Notes: a model not told the origin generated them from the sequence alone. A stretch of DNA of 15,992 nucleotides from Candidatus Lloydbacteria bacterium RIFCSPLOWO2_02_FULL_54_12 (GCA_001819095.1 MHLS01000022.1:28841-44832), one strand, 5' to 3'; shown: positions 5,937-12,870, counted from the stretch's first letter. Made by a program: numbers and translations.

Positions 5937-7070
5937 ATGGACGCGAAACGTTTGGGGGTGGGGGTGGTGCTCGGACTTATCGGCATCACTCTTATCTCTC
6001 TGCCCTACTTTTTCCCCGGAAGCGCTGCGGGGAGCGTGCTTCAAGCGACACTCTGGGGATTCATCGGGACACTCTTCGTCATACTCATCGGCGTGCTCGT
6101 GTTTTTTGGGGCGCGCATGTTGGGGAAACGGGAGAAAACCGCAGAAGTGAAAAGGGCGCCGGCGGAGGTGAAGAAAACTCCGGCGCCACCCGAGGCTCCC
6201 TTCGGTAGCGCACTCTTCGATGCACTCACCAACCTTTCAACGTGGACATGGTGGGTGGTGATCGGGTGCATCGCATGGTTCGTGGGTCCAAAGATCTTCA
6301 ACAGCCCAAACTGGGCATGGATCCCGATTGGCGCTTGGATGCTCACCGCTTTCTTTTCGAGAGCAAAGAGCGCATCGCTCGCGGGAGCACCCGGAAGCGC
6401 AAAGGATAAAAAAGCGCATCCGGTGCTTCGAGCAGCCGTCAAACACCTCGAAAGCATCGCCATCCTTACCACAATCGGCATCATCATCTACTACGGCCAC
6501 GTCGCTCCGACGGGAACGTGGGAGAAAGTTGCCGGAGTACGAGGATCGACGAGTCTCGAGTTGCCGGGAAACATGGTCGTCCCCGAAGGTTTGCCGCGAA
6601 ATCCCAACTTCACGTCGAACAAGCTCGCGGGGTGGACGGCGACCTATATGGCGCCGAACATGCATTACCGAGTACCGCAGTCACGATGGGGCGGGCAGCA
6701 GCTTGCACTCGCCGAAATGCCGGGGAGGCATCTCACCGAATCGGTCGATCTCACGGTCATCTTCGGTCCGGGTAATGAAGCGTTCGACATGCGTCTTACC
6801 GGCTCCTGCACAGTAAGGGAGGATGATCGTCGGAGGAATGTCTCCAAGACCTGTGCCGGAGATTGGGTCGACCGCTGGAGACACATTTCCGGCAAGTTCT
6901 ACCTTGAGGTCAAAGAGGGCGCGAAGGGGCAACGATACTTCGACGCGTACCTCTACGACGGGAACAACATTCCAAGGCGAAGCGAGCTTGCGATGTTCCT
7001 ACACGGGGCACCCATCCCGCCGATTATGCTTCAATTCCGACCGAAGGAGTGGGACGCGGAACATCAATAG
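5937..7070 (+). CDS. Five-helix membrane protein with a C-terminal extracytoplasmic domain
   Basis: A 377-aa protein not recognised as a named family. Hydrophobic segments lie near residues 7-24, 37-58, 103-120, 126-140 and 172-187. A Pro/Lys-rich loop (65-88) sits between the second and third. An odd number of helices with positively charged inner loops puts the last ~190 residues outside the membrane. That domain is soluble-looking, with paired cysteines (SCTVRED..SKTCAGDW) that could form a disulfide, and ends in a proline-rich stretch (GAPIPPIMLQF). AAGGAG at 5923-5928 lies inside the end of the SPFH gene, 8 nt from the ATG. The tight spacing suggests that the SPFH protein scaffolds or assembles this partner. 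A strong terminator follows. Confidence 0.8.
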   Translation: MDAKRLGVGVVLGLIGITLISLPYFFPGSAAGSVLQATLWGFIGTLFVILIGVLVFFGARMLGKREKTAEVKRAPAEVKKTPAPPEAPFGSALFDALTNLSTWTWWVVIGCIAWFVGPKIFNSPNWAWIPIGAWMLTAFFSRAKSASLAGAPGSAKDKKAHPVLRAAVKHLESIAILTTIGIIIYYGHVAPTGTWEKVAGVRGSTSLELPGNMVVPEGLPRNPNFTSNKLAGWTATYMAPNMHYRVPQSRWGGQQLALAEMPGRHLTESVDLTVIFGPGNEAFDMRLTGSCTVREDDRRRNVSKTCAGDWVDRWRHISGKFYLEVKEGAKGQRYFDAYLYDGNNIPRRSELAMFLHGAPIPPIMLQFRPKEWDAEHQ

Positions 7071-7079
7071 TACATTCAT

Positions 7080-7116
7080 GTTCGTTCGTGCCGCAAGGCG
7101 CGAACGAACTTTTTTT
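7080..7116 (+). terminator. Intrinsic terminator of the SPFH operon
   Basis: The stem gttcgttcgtgcc (7080-7092) pairs with ggcgcgaacgaac (7097-7109, one G-T pair), loop GCAA, followed by seven Ts. Confidence 0.92.
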
Positions 7117-7154
7117 ATACGAAAATTGCGGTCAAAACCTCAAGTTTGTTTACC

Positions 7155-7200
7155 AAGCCAAGTATCCGCCTCAGACGGATTCCACCTTGTATTTTTAATC
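7155..7200 (-). repeat. Interspersed repeat, copy 1 (downstream of pilin H)
   Basis: TATCCGCCTCAGACGGATT (7163-7181) followed by ccacct and an AT-rich end. A close variant is at 8931-8976. Both lie 3' of a pilin-like gene read on the minus strand. The core is a weak palindrome of the ATCCGCC..GGCGGAT kind also seen at 1468 and 1551. Confidence 0.5.
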
Positions 7201-7326
7201 GAAAAGGTCACACATTGCTTTCGCGCCGGATTAAAATACGAAACAGGATTTCGAAGCGGGCCCACTGATCTGTGACATAAAAAAACCACCGACGGAAAGT
7301 TCGCAGAAAGGAACGCCGACTGTTCG

Positions 7327-7680
7327 TTAGGGAAGATTGAGCGGCAATACAGGCAGATTTTCCGGAGTTGTCGCGAGGTCAAGATCGAGTTCCCGTTGGA
7401 TGAATCCCACGATCGACCAAAGGGCGACCATGATGAAGATCGCAATCATGCCCCAGATCATCATCTGCTTTCCGTCCTCAAGCATCTTCTCGTCGTCGGC
7501 ATGTGCGATGAACTTCACCAGTCCCCAGAAAAAGACCGCAACGGCGGCAGAAAGGAGGAGCGGGATGATGAGCCCGACAATGTCGGTGAGGTCATCGATC
7601 ACCGTGTTGATGTCTGCCGCAAAGGCAAGCTGTGGTGAAAAAAGTGTCGTCGCGGCGACAGTAAGGCTGAATCTAGACAT
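7327..7680 (-). CDS. T4SS pilin-like protein H (TrbC/VirB2-like)
   Basis: A 117-aa protein with a signal peptide cleaved near SPQLAFA/AD. Two membrane helices flank a short charged loop (AHADDEKMLEDGK), followed by MIWGMIAIFIMVALWSIVG, and the C-terminus is Pro/Leu-rich (PVLPLNLP). This is the layout of TrbC/VirB2-like conjugative pilins and of the small T4SS-pilin proteins common in CPR genomes. Its ATG (7680) overlaps the end of gene G by 8 nt, so the two are translationally coupled. The coding DNA at 7415-7461 is identical to part of gene F, which points to recent duplication or gene conversion. A surface-filament or membrane-pore role is inferred from the family only. Confidence 0.8.
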   Translation of the reverse strand: MSRFSLTVAATTLFSPQLAFAADINTVIDDLTDIVGLIIPLLLSAAVAVFFWGLVKFIAHADDEKMLEDGKQMMIWGMIAIFIMVALWSIVGFIQRELDLDLATTPENLPVLPLNLP

Positions 7681-8020
7681 AGTTCATGAGTGCATCGTCG
7701 GCACCAATCGAGCTGATAATGAACTTCATGATACCGAACACCGAAACCATGATGAACATGCCCACGACGCCCCAAAGCATGCTCATCTTACCTTTCGTGC
7801 GCGCTTCTTCGTTGTCGGGGTTCCAGATGTACGCCGCGACGCCGTAGACGAAATAGACGAACGCAAGCGCAAAGAGGATCATGATGAGCGGGTTCAGGAT
7901 GTTGGTCGAAATTTTGCCAACAAACTCAAGCACTTCGTCCGGCGGTGTGGCGGCGAAAACAAGTCTCGGGAGAAAGAGCGCCTGAAGAAGGAGGGTGGAA
8001 GCAAGTGAAGCCTTGTGCAT
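7673..8020 (-). CDS. T4SS pilin-like protein G
   Basis: A 115-aa protein. The signal peptide starts at MHKASLAS and cleaves near LPRLVFA/AT. A first helix (LIMILFALAFVYFVYGVAAY) leads to the loop NPDNEEARTKGK and a second helix (MLWGVVGMFIMVSVFGIMKF). It differs from D, E, F and H in having aromatic YIW in place of KFIAN, and a short C-terminus. The frame opens at a TTG at 8035, but the ATG at 8020 gives a proper signal peptide and has TACAAT 6 nt upstream (8027-8032), fitting a leaderless start. A terminator separates it from F, so G and H form their own unit. Confidence 0.78.
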   Translation of the reverse strand: MHKASLASTLLLQALFLPRLVFAATPPDEVLEFVGKISTNILNPLIMILFALAFVYFVYGVAAYIWNPDNEEARTKGKMSMLWGVVGMFIMVSVFGIMKFIISSIGADDALMNYV

Positions 8021-8026
8021 ACTGTC

Positions 8027-8032
8027 ATTGTA
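8027..8032 (-). promoter_or_regulatory. Putative leaderless -10 box of pilin G
   Basis: Minus-strand TACAAT ends 6 nt before the ATG at 8020. It follows the terminator after gene F. No clear -35. Confidence 0.4.
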
Positions 8033-8118
8033 CAATACCCGTTCGTGGCGTCAAAATGGCAGCTGGAGACAGATACAAAGGTTCCACATTATCGAGTTGC
8101 ATCACTTTCCGTGCGCAT

Positions 8119-8150
8119 AACAAAACCCCGCCAACAGGCGGAGTTTTGTT
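8119..8150 (-). terminator. Intrinsic terminator after pilin F
   Basis: The arms aacaaaac..ccgcc (8119-8132) and ggcgg..gttttgtt (8137-8150) close over AACA. Read on the minus strand, it ends in TTTTGTT about 30 nt after the stop of F. With its A-tract and T-tract, the stem may also work on the plus strand. Confidence 0.7.
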
Positions 8151-8178
8151 AAAAAACAAGAGATGCGCGTAGCGGACG

Positions 8179-8526
8179 TTAGGTCGGCAACGAGAAGTTC
8201 GGTGTTGCACCAGTATCGATATCACCCGTAAGTTCAAGCGTCGTCTGAACCCAGCCAAGGATGGACCAAAGGGCGACCATGATGAAGATCGCAATCATGC
8301 CCCAGATCATGAGGGTCTTACCTCCCTCCTTTGCCGCCTCATCGCTTGCGTTCGCGATGTATTTGACCAAGCCCCAGAAGAAGACCGCAACGGCAAGCGC
8401 GAGAAACATCGGCGCGAGCAAGTTGACGATACCCGACAAAGCGACAACCAAGTTCTGCACGCCACCCAAGGCCGCAAACGCCACCGACGGAGCCATGAGA
8501 AGCCCACCAATAATGATTTTTTTCAT
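8179..8526 (-). CDS. T4SS pilin-like protein F
   Basis: A 115-aa protein. Signal peptide MKKIIIGGLLMAPSVAFA, then a first helix ending in FFWGLVKYIANA, a charged loop (SDEAAKEGGK) and a second helix MIWGMIAIFIMVALWSILG, with a tail ending NFSLPT. It is the closest relative of H. The open frame extends to a TTG at 8556, but the ATG at 8526 begins a textbook signal peptide. A good promoter (TTGCCG-17-TATACT) lies about 70-100 nt upstream and a terminator follows, so F is probably a separate transcript. Confidence 0.8.
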   Translation of the reverse strand: MKKIIIGGLLMAPSVAFAALGGVQNLVVALSGIVNLLAPMFLALAVAVFFWGLVKYIANASDEAAKEGGKTLMIWGMIAIFIMVALWSILGWVQTTLELTGDIDTGATPNFSLPT

Positions 8527-8596
8527 ACAAATAGCTAAGAAACTAATAAATAACAAACGACCTTTATAATCTGCTACTTCACGAATCGATGTTGCC

Positions 8597-8625
8597 AGTA
8601 TAGCCTATTTTCCCCAAATCGGCAA
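8597..8625 (-). promoter_or_regulatory. Promoter of pilin F
   Basis: Minus strand: TTGCCG (8620-8625), 17-nt spacer, TATACT (8597-8602), with a leader of about 65 nt to the ATG at 8526. Confidence 0.6.
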
Positions 8626-9030
8626 GCCTCTCCCCAAAAAAGGGTGTGGACAGGTCGCCTGCCTGTCTATCAGCCAAAAAACATTGATAAATATCGGGTT
8701 TTTACGATTCACCGATACAAATCCACCGAGGCGGTCCGTGTCAGGCAGTAAAACATACCGCCCGTCTATCCCCACCCAGGAGGGCGGGGCATTTCGCGGG
8801 CGGCACCGGGGTTGTTTTTCTGGAAGAGGAGTGTGCCGCCGCACACACTTATTGTTGTGGCCATTCATCCACGGGCTTGCGCCCGTGGCATTCTGGCTCA
8901 CCCCAGTAAAGAAGAGCCATTGCGGGCCCCAAATGCAAGGTATCCGCCTGAGACGGATTAGGGGTTCCACCTCATATTTAACACCCTCTCAGGGAAGGTG
9001 CCAGAGCTCTTCCACTCAAATCTTGGCAAC
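8626..9030. other. Intergenic stretch between pilins E and F
   Basis: About 400 nt with no gene I can support. It holds a hairpin ccacgggc-ttgc-gcccgtgg at 8869-8888, the second copy of the interspersed repeat at 8931-8976, and a weak stem near 8982-9000 that may end the E transcript. A 121-codon open frame on the minus strand (8605-8970) lacks any family feature, runs through the hairpin and covers the F promoter, so it is not called. Confidence 0.55.
8931..8976 (-). repeat. Interspersed repeat, copy 2 (downstream of pilin E)
   Basis: TATCCGCCTGAGACGGATT (8941-8959), then ggttccacctcatattta. It matches 7163-7196 apart from a few changes and a short insertion (about 6 nt). Confidence 0.5.
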
Positions 9031-9393
9031 TTACAGTGTGTTGCCGTCCTTGTCCACGAAATTAAGCGTCCCTCCCCCGTCGATGCCAAACGTATCGGTC
9101 AGGACCAGTCCGACAAGCGCCCACAAGGAAACAAGGACAACAAAAGCGACGACCCCCCAGATCATCAGTTGCTTCCCTTTTTCGCGTTCGGTGCTGTCCT
9201 CGGCATTGGCGATGAATTTCACTACCCCCCAGAAAAAAAGCATGATTGCCAAAAGCCAGAAAAGCCGTGCAAGCCCGCCCATGATACCCAAGATCGTTAC
9301 GGAAAGGTCAAAAACGTCGTTCGCTTGAGCGACCGCAACCGCGGGCAAAAGTACCGCGGACGAAACCAAAGAATTGATGAAAAGGCGGCGCAT
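9031..9393 (-). CDS. T4SS pilin-like protein E
   Basis: A 120-aa protein. Signal peptide MRRLFINSLVSSAVLLPAVAVA, then a hydrophobic helix ending FFWGVVKFIANA, loop EDSTEREKGK, second helix MIWGVVAFVVLVSLWALVG, and a Gly/Asn-rich end (GIDGGGTLNFVDKDGN). The frame is open 31 codons further upstream, but that part overlaps gene D and is not signal-like; the ATG at 9393 lies 14 nt after the stop of D. It is the last gene of the A-E run. Confidence 0.8.
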   Translation of the reverse strand: MRRLFINSLVSSAVLLPAVAVAQANDVFDLSVTILGIMGGLARLFWLLAIMLFFWGVVKFIANAEDSTEREKGKQLMIWGVVAFVVLVSLWALVGLVLTDTFGIDGGGTLNFVDKDGNTL

Positions 9394-9407
9394 AAAAGGG
9401 GGTGCTA

Positions 9408-9752
9408 TCACGTCGGCGGACTTATTTGCGGGATGCCGATACTGGACCAGCCGAACGTAGCCGAAAGTAATGCAATGATTCCCCAAATGCCCACGACGAC
9501 CGTAATGCCGATGACGCCCCAGAGGAGGTACCCCTTGATCGACTCTCGTTTCTCTGCATTATCCGCATTCGCAAAAAAAAGTATAACGCCCCAGAGGAGC
9601 CCGAGCGAAAGCGAAACCATGAGAATTCCCGCGACGGACTGGAGGATCTTGATCACGAGTTCGGCGAACTCCCGCAAATTTGCGGGCGTAGCCGCGTGGG
9701 CAAACACCGGCGCGAACGCAAGAAAGAGTGTGGCAAAGAGGTGGCGTTTCAT
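9408..9752 (-). CDS. T4SS pilin-like protein D
   Basis: A 114-aa protein from the ATG at 9752: signal peptide MKRHLFATLFLAFAPVFAHA, helix one (GILMVSLSLGLLWGVILFF), loop ANADNAEKRES, helix two (LLWGVIGITVVVGIWGIIAL), tail ending PQISPPT. Two other starts are possible. An ATG at 9773 overlaps the stop of gene C as ATGA and would add seven residues. The ATG at 9752 is preferred because the signal peptide begins there and TATAGT lies 6 nt upstream. It belongs to the same subgroup as E, F and H, recognised by the ANAD/NASD loop and the WG at the start of helix two. Confidence 0.78.
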   Translation of the reverse strand: MKRHLFATLFLAFAPVFAHAATPANLREFAELVIKILQSVAGILMVSLSLGLLWGVILFFANADNAEKRESIKGYLLWGVIGITVVVGIWGIIALLSATFGWSSIGIPQISPPT

Positions 9753-9769
9753 TTGTTTACTATACGTCA

Positions 9770-10147
9770 TCATGCTGGGCAAACTATAGTGTCATCGAAC
9801 AGTTTTGCGGTGCCACAGACCACGCCGGCAATCACATGCGCACCAAGAATGATGACCACGCCGATCAAACTCGAAACGAGCCAGCGTTTGCCCGAAGTGA
9901 CTTTCGTCTCGTCGCCACCCGCAGAGACGAGCTGAAATCCCGCGTACACGATACATGCCGCCAAGACAGGGAGGGCGACCCATTGGATGATGTCGATCAA
10001 TAGGTAGATGAACTCCCACAACGTCCCGCCTGCGCCGGGTGTGGGATTGCCGAGCCCGTTCGCAAAATTTGAGAGCGCGAACGCCGTCGTCGGAAGGAAT
10101 GCTGCCGTGCTACCGAGTGAGAGTTGTGTGAACCTTCGTAAGTACAT
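9770..10147 (-). CDS. T4SS pilin-like protein C
   Basis: A 125-aa protein. The signal peptide cleaves near LPTTAFA/LS. A Gly/Pro-rich stretch (GLGNPTPGAGG) precedes a first helix (residues ~43-70), loop SAGGDETKVTSGK, and second helix (LIGVVIILGAHVIAGVV). The C-terminus has a Cys pair (VVCGTAKLFDDTIVCPA) that could form a disulfide. Its loop and second helix resemble A and B more than D-H. It begins 7 nt after the stop of B, and its stop overlaps the alternative start of D. Confidence 0.8.
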   Translation of the reverse strand: MYLRRFTQLSLGSTAAFLPTTAFALSNFANGLGNPTPGAGGTLWEFIYLLIDIIQWVALPVLAACIVYAGFQLVSAGGDETKVTSGKRWLVSSLIGVVIILGAHVIAGVVCGTAKLFDDTIVCPA

Positions 10148-10154
10148 AAATGTT

Positions 10155-10523
10155 TTACTGCAAACTCGTTATCGTGCCTTGGATCGCCAAGGAGATAGCT
10201 TTAGCGCCGAGGAGGACAAGCGCGCCGACCAAGGTCCATGTCATCACATTTTTTGCCTTCGCCAGTTCCGACTCATTATCGCCCGACTTCACGAAGAGGA
10301 ACCCGCCGTAGATGATGAAAATGACGACGATTGGCACGCCGATCAAAAAGACGAGATCGACCAACGCAAGAAGAAGGTCGGGAATACTACAGATATTTAA
10401 AGCGTCGCGGATAGGATTTTCATAAACATTCCCCGTCACCGTACACGCCGCAAGCGCCACAGACGGCACACTCGCCGCAAAAAGCGAGGCAAAGAGGGCG
10501 GAAAGTGTGCGGGTCTTTCTCAT
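10155..10523 (-). CDS. T4SS pilin-like protein B
   Basis: A 122-aa protein. Signal peptide from MRKTRTLSALF to SVALA, then a short extracytoplasmic part with two cysteines (ACTVTG..LNICSIP). The first helix is LVFLIGVPIVVIFIIYGGFLF, the loop KSGDNESELAKAK and the second helix WTLVGALVLLGAKAISLAI. The GDNE loop and following helix match the T4SS-pilin pattern found in C and A. The frame is open 55 codons upstream, but that part lies inside gene A. The ATG at 10523 begins the signal peptide and has TATACT 7 nt upstream (10531-10536). It follows the stop of A by 22 nt. Confidence 0.8.
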   Translation of the reverse strand: MRKTRTLSALFASLFAASVPSVALAACTVTGNVYENPIRDALNICSIPDLLLALVDLVFLIGVPIVVIFIIYGGFLFVKSGDNESELAKAKNVMTWTLVGALVLLGAKAISLAIQGTITSLQ

Positions 10524-10530
10524 AATAGCG

Positions 10531-10536
10531 AGTATA
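10531..10536 (-). promoter_or_regulatory. Putative leaderless -10 box of pilin B
   Basis: Minus-strand TATACT in the 22-nt gap between A and B, 7 nt before the ATG. It could allow transcription of B onward independent of the upstream genes. Confidence 0.4.
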
Positions 10537-10545
10537 CCACGACGA

Positions 10546-10923
10546 TCACGTGTTGGTGAGGAAAATGAATTCTGCATCAAGAAAGAAGACGAGGATGAAA
10601 TTAACGGTAAGCCACGCGGCGAGCGCCACCACGAGACCGATGAACACATTCCAGAAGATCTCATGCGCCTGACTGATCTGGCTTTCATTGCCGCGGTTCG
10701 TCACATAGAGGAAACCCGCGTAGGCGAACATGACCGCGGAGAGCGGCGCGGCGACACTGATGATAAGGAAATTGATGACCTTTTGAACTTGTAGAACAAG
10801 TTTGTTGAAGTCGCAATCCGGTCCGTTGCAGACGACAAGTCCGGTGTGTGACGTGGCAAAAGCTACCATCGGGACGATGGTACCGACGAAGAGGGCGAGG
10901 AGCATGGGGCGCAGATAGTGCAT
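10546..10923 (-). CDS. T4SS pilin-like protein A
   Basis: A 125-aa protein. The signal peptide is cleaved near VPMVAFA/TS. An extracytoplasmic part has a Cys pair (VVCNGPDCDF). A first helix (about residues 49-75, ending AYAGFLYV) leads to loop TNRGNESQISQAH, then a second helix (FWNVFIGLVVALAAWLTVNFILVFF). It lies 17 nt after the solute-binding protein gene, with no promoter visible between them, so the two are probably co-transcribed. This is the first of the eight pilin-like genes. The assignment is by architecture. Confidence 0.8.
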   Translation of the reverse strand: MHYLRPMLLALFVGTIVPMVAFATSHTGLVVCNGPDCDFNKLVLQVQKVINFLIISVAAPLSAVMFAYAGFLYVTNRGNESQISQAHEIFWNVFIGLVVALAAWLTVNFILVFFLDAEFIFLTNT

Positions 10924-10940
10924 GGCGTTTAAGAAAAGCG

Positions 10941-12266
10941 TTATTGCTGGTAAGGACGGAGCATGGCGTTCAACGCATGATGCAGACCGTTCACCGCATC
11001 GGAAATATTGCTTCGTCCCGACGAGACCGATTCGACCATATTGCGAAATGCCTCATCGCTCAACGACGGCCGAGGGTCGAGCCATGTTCTCCCGCGGATC
11101 GCCGCGTCGTAAAAGGCGGCAAGTGCGGCGTCGGTAGGGCGCGCGGCAAGGGGCTTGCGGGTAACCGGGGGAAGATCGAACGCGGCGGCAAAATCTTTCG
11201 CCGGATCGGCGTCGGTCAAAAGGCGCTGGACCACGACAAATGCGGTGGACTTGTTCTTCGAGCTCTTCATGACGGCAAGACCGTGGATCTTGGTGAATGT
11301 GATCTCTGCGCTTGTTTCACGCAGAAGCGGAACTTGCGTGACCGAAAAGTTGAGATGCGGGTTCTTCTCTTTGATGCGCGTATATGCACTCGCATAGTCA
11401 AGATGCATGGCAAGATTGCCGTCAATGAACTCGTTGAGCGAGTTCGCACGAGAGCGATTCCACGTGAAGTTGGATTTTTGCGGATTGGAAAAGTCCATGA
11501 AAAAGCGCAACGACGAAAGCACGTCCTCGGACGGAGTAAGCTTGCTTTCGTCTCCACCCATCAACATTGCCCTGGGCTTCCCGTTCTTGAGCGCAACAAT
11601 CGGATTGCCGACCTGAAGGAAGAGCAGGGCGAGCACATCCTTCGCATGCTCGACATTGACGTACTCGCCGAACGCGATCGCACTTTCGGTGACCTCGAAC
11701 GTCTTCGGATTACGCTTCGTCAGCTTCGGCGCCAAAAGCAAGAGCTCGTCCCAATATCGAGGCGGCGCGATAACGGAGGCGTTGTTGAACATGTCGCGAT
11801 TCCAGTACATGACCATCGGGTCAAGCACGAACGGGAGCGCAACGAGCCCTTGGTCGCGCATATAGATCTCCGCCGCCTGCACAAAACTCGCCTGAAAGAC
11901 GTCGGGCGGGAAAGAGGTGTACGGGATGAGCTCGATCTTGTCGATGTGTCGCAGTATGAGGTCGTCAGGAAGAAGGAGGACGTCGGGACCCTTCCCCGAT
12001 GCGAGCGCTTCGACAATGTCGTTATCGAAGTTCTCCGGATCGTGGTACTCGTATGTTACTGAGAAACTCTTCTGGTACGCGGCATTGAAATTGACGATGA
12101 CGTTCTGTGCGGCGGGTGTGAGATCAAAAGTCCCCCAGATCACGGCGTTCCCGCTCGCGCCGATAATCTTCTGGTCTCCTCGACTCGGCGCAAAGGAAAA
12201 CACGCCGATCGCAACGACCGCCATGAACCCAAAGAAGGTGAGGAGGATGGAGTGGAACGATCTCAT
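10941..12266 (-). CDS. Extracellular solute-binding protein, membrane-anchored
   Basis: A 441-aa protein with the fold signature of family 1 (sugar-type) ABC solute-binding proteins: GKGPDVLLLPDD (about residues 90-101), LPFVLDPMVMYWNRDMF (about 143-159), PPRYWDELLLLAPKLT, and NFSVTQVPLL in the hinge region. The N-terminus (residues 7-26) is hydrophobic with no lipobox cysteine, so it is held by a signal anchor or released by signal peptidase. No ABC permease or ATPase gene is near. Instead it leads the run of pilin-like genes (17 nt to A) and follows the methyltransferase by 24 nt. It may bind a saccharide or other ligand at the surface for the pilin-based system; that role is inference. No Shine-Dalgarno is seen before the ATG at 12266. 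Confidence 0.85.
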   Translation of the reverse strand: MRSFHSILLTFFGFMAVVAIGVFSFAPSRGDQKIIGASGNAVIWGTFDLTPAAQNVIVNFNAAYQKSFSVTYEYHDPENFDNDIVEALASGKGPDVLLLPDDLILRHIDKIELIPYTSFPPDVFQASFVQAAEIYMRDQGLVALPFVLDPMVMYWNRDMFNNASVIAPPRYWDELLLLAPKLTKRNPKTFEVTESAIAFGEYVNVEHAKDVLALLFLQVGNPIVALKNGKPRAMLMGGDESKLTPSEDVLSSLRFFMDFSNPQKSNFTWNRSRANSLNEFIDGNLAMHLDYASAYTRIKEKNPHLNFSVTQVPLLRETSAEITFTKIHGLAVMKSSKNKSTAFVVVQRLLTDADPAKDFAAAFDLPPVTRKPLAARPTDAALAAFYDAAIRGRTWLDPRPSLSDEAFRNMVESVSSGRSNISDAVNGLHHALNAMLRPYQQ

Positions 12267-12290
12267 TGCGTTGCGGATTTAAAGTGAAAT

Positions 12291-12863
12291 TTATACGGGG
12301 CGGGGTGCCGTCGTCTGTTGCGCGAACGTCCTTGTTCCTCCTTTCTGAAACACGAGGCCGTAGTGGTAGTTGCCGGCATCGAGCGTCCGATCAAAGGCGA
12401 ATCCCGCACTCTCGGCAAGTTTGCGCGCCTCCGGCTCGGGAAAGACCTGCTCTGCCGTCGGTCCCATACTATTAAATGAGCCGGTCCAGTCAATGATGAC
12501 GACCTTGCCCCCCGGATGAAGCACGCGTTTCGCCTCTTCGATGATCGTGCGCTTATCCGGCGCCTGAAAGAGGACGTTCGACACAATGACCACGTCGCAG
12601 GAATTTTCGTGCAATTTCGTCCCGCCCAACTTCTCGAGATCGCCCCAGATAAAGGCAACATTGCTCACATGCTCCGTCGCACACGAGTTCTCTAGGCGGG
12701 TCAAAAGGTCCTTTTGCACGTCAACGGCATAGACCTTGCCGGTCCCCCGAAGGGCCTTTGCGGCGGCAATGGTGTACGCGCCGGAGCCCGCGCCGAAATC
12801 GGCGACGATTTGGCCTTCCTTGAGACCCAACTGTTCAACATTCTTCTCCGGTGCCGAGAACAT
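12291..12863 (-). CDS. Class I SAM-dependent methyltransferase
   Basis: A 190-aa protein. Motif I is VADFGAGSGAYT (residues 20-31). The acidic end of strand 2 is VYAVDVQ (D48). Motif II/IV is CDVVIVSNVLF (89-99), and RVLHPGGKVVIIDW (113-126) is the post-motif strand. The opening FSAPEKNVEQLGLKEG is typical of small UbiE/MenG-like methyltransferases of CPR and archaea; the substrate cannot be told. The frame also reaches a GTG at 12920 that overlaps the MFS stop (GTGA). The ATG at 12863 is preferred because homology starts there and an extended -10, TGCTATAAT, ends 7 nt upstream. If the GTG is used instead, 19 residues are added. It lies between the MFS gene and the solute-binding protein gene. 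Confidence 0.85.
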   Translation of the reverse strand: MFSAPEKNVEQLGLKEGQIVADFGAGSGAYTIAAAKALRGTGKVYAVDVQKDLLTRLENSCATEHVSNVAFIWGDLEKLGGTKLHENSCDVVIVSNVLFQAPDKRTIIEEAKRVLHPGGKVVIIDWTGSFNSMGPTAEQVFPEPEARKLAESAGFAFDRTLDAGNYHYGLVFQKGGTRTFAQQTTAPRPV

Positions 12864-12870
12864 GCCTAGA

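Noticed and set aside
7279..7320. Terminator after pilin H
   Set aside because: A T-run on the minus strand is present, but I could not draw a convincing stem before it.
8605..8970. A 121-codon minus-strand open frame between pilins E and F
   Set aside because: It runs through a hairpin and a dispersed repeat, has no signal peptide or domain, and its end covers the probable F promoter.
10848..12062. A 404-codon plus-strand open frame
   Set aside because: It lies entirely opposite the end of pilin A and the solute-binding protein gene, is very rich in Arg/His, and shows no domain.
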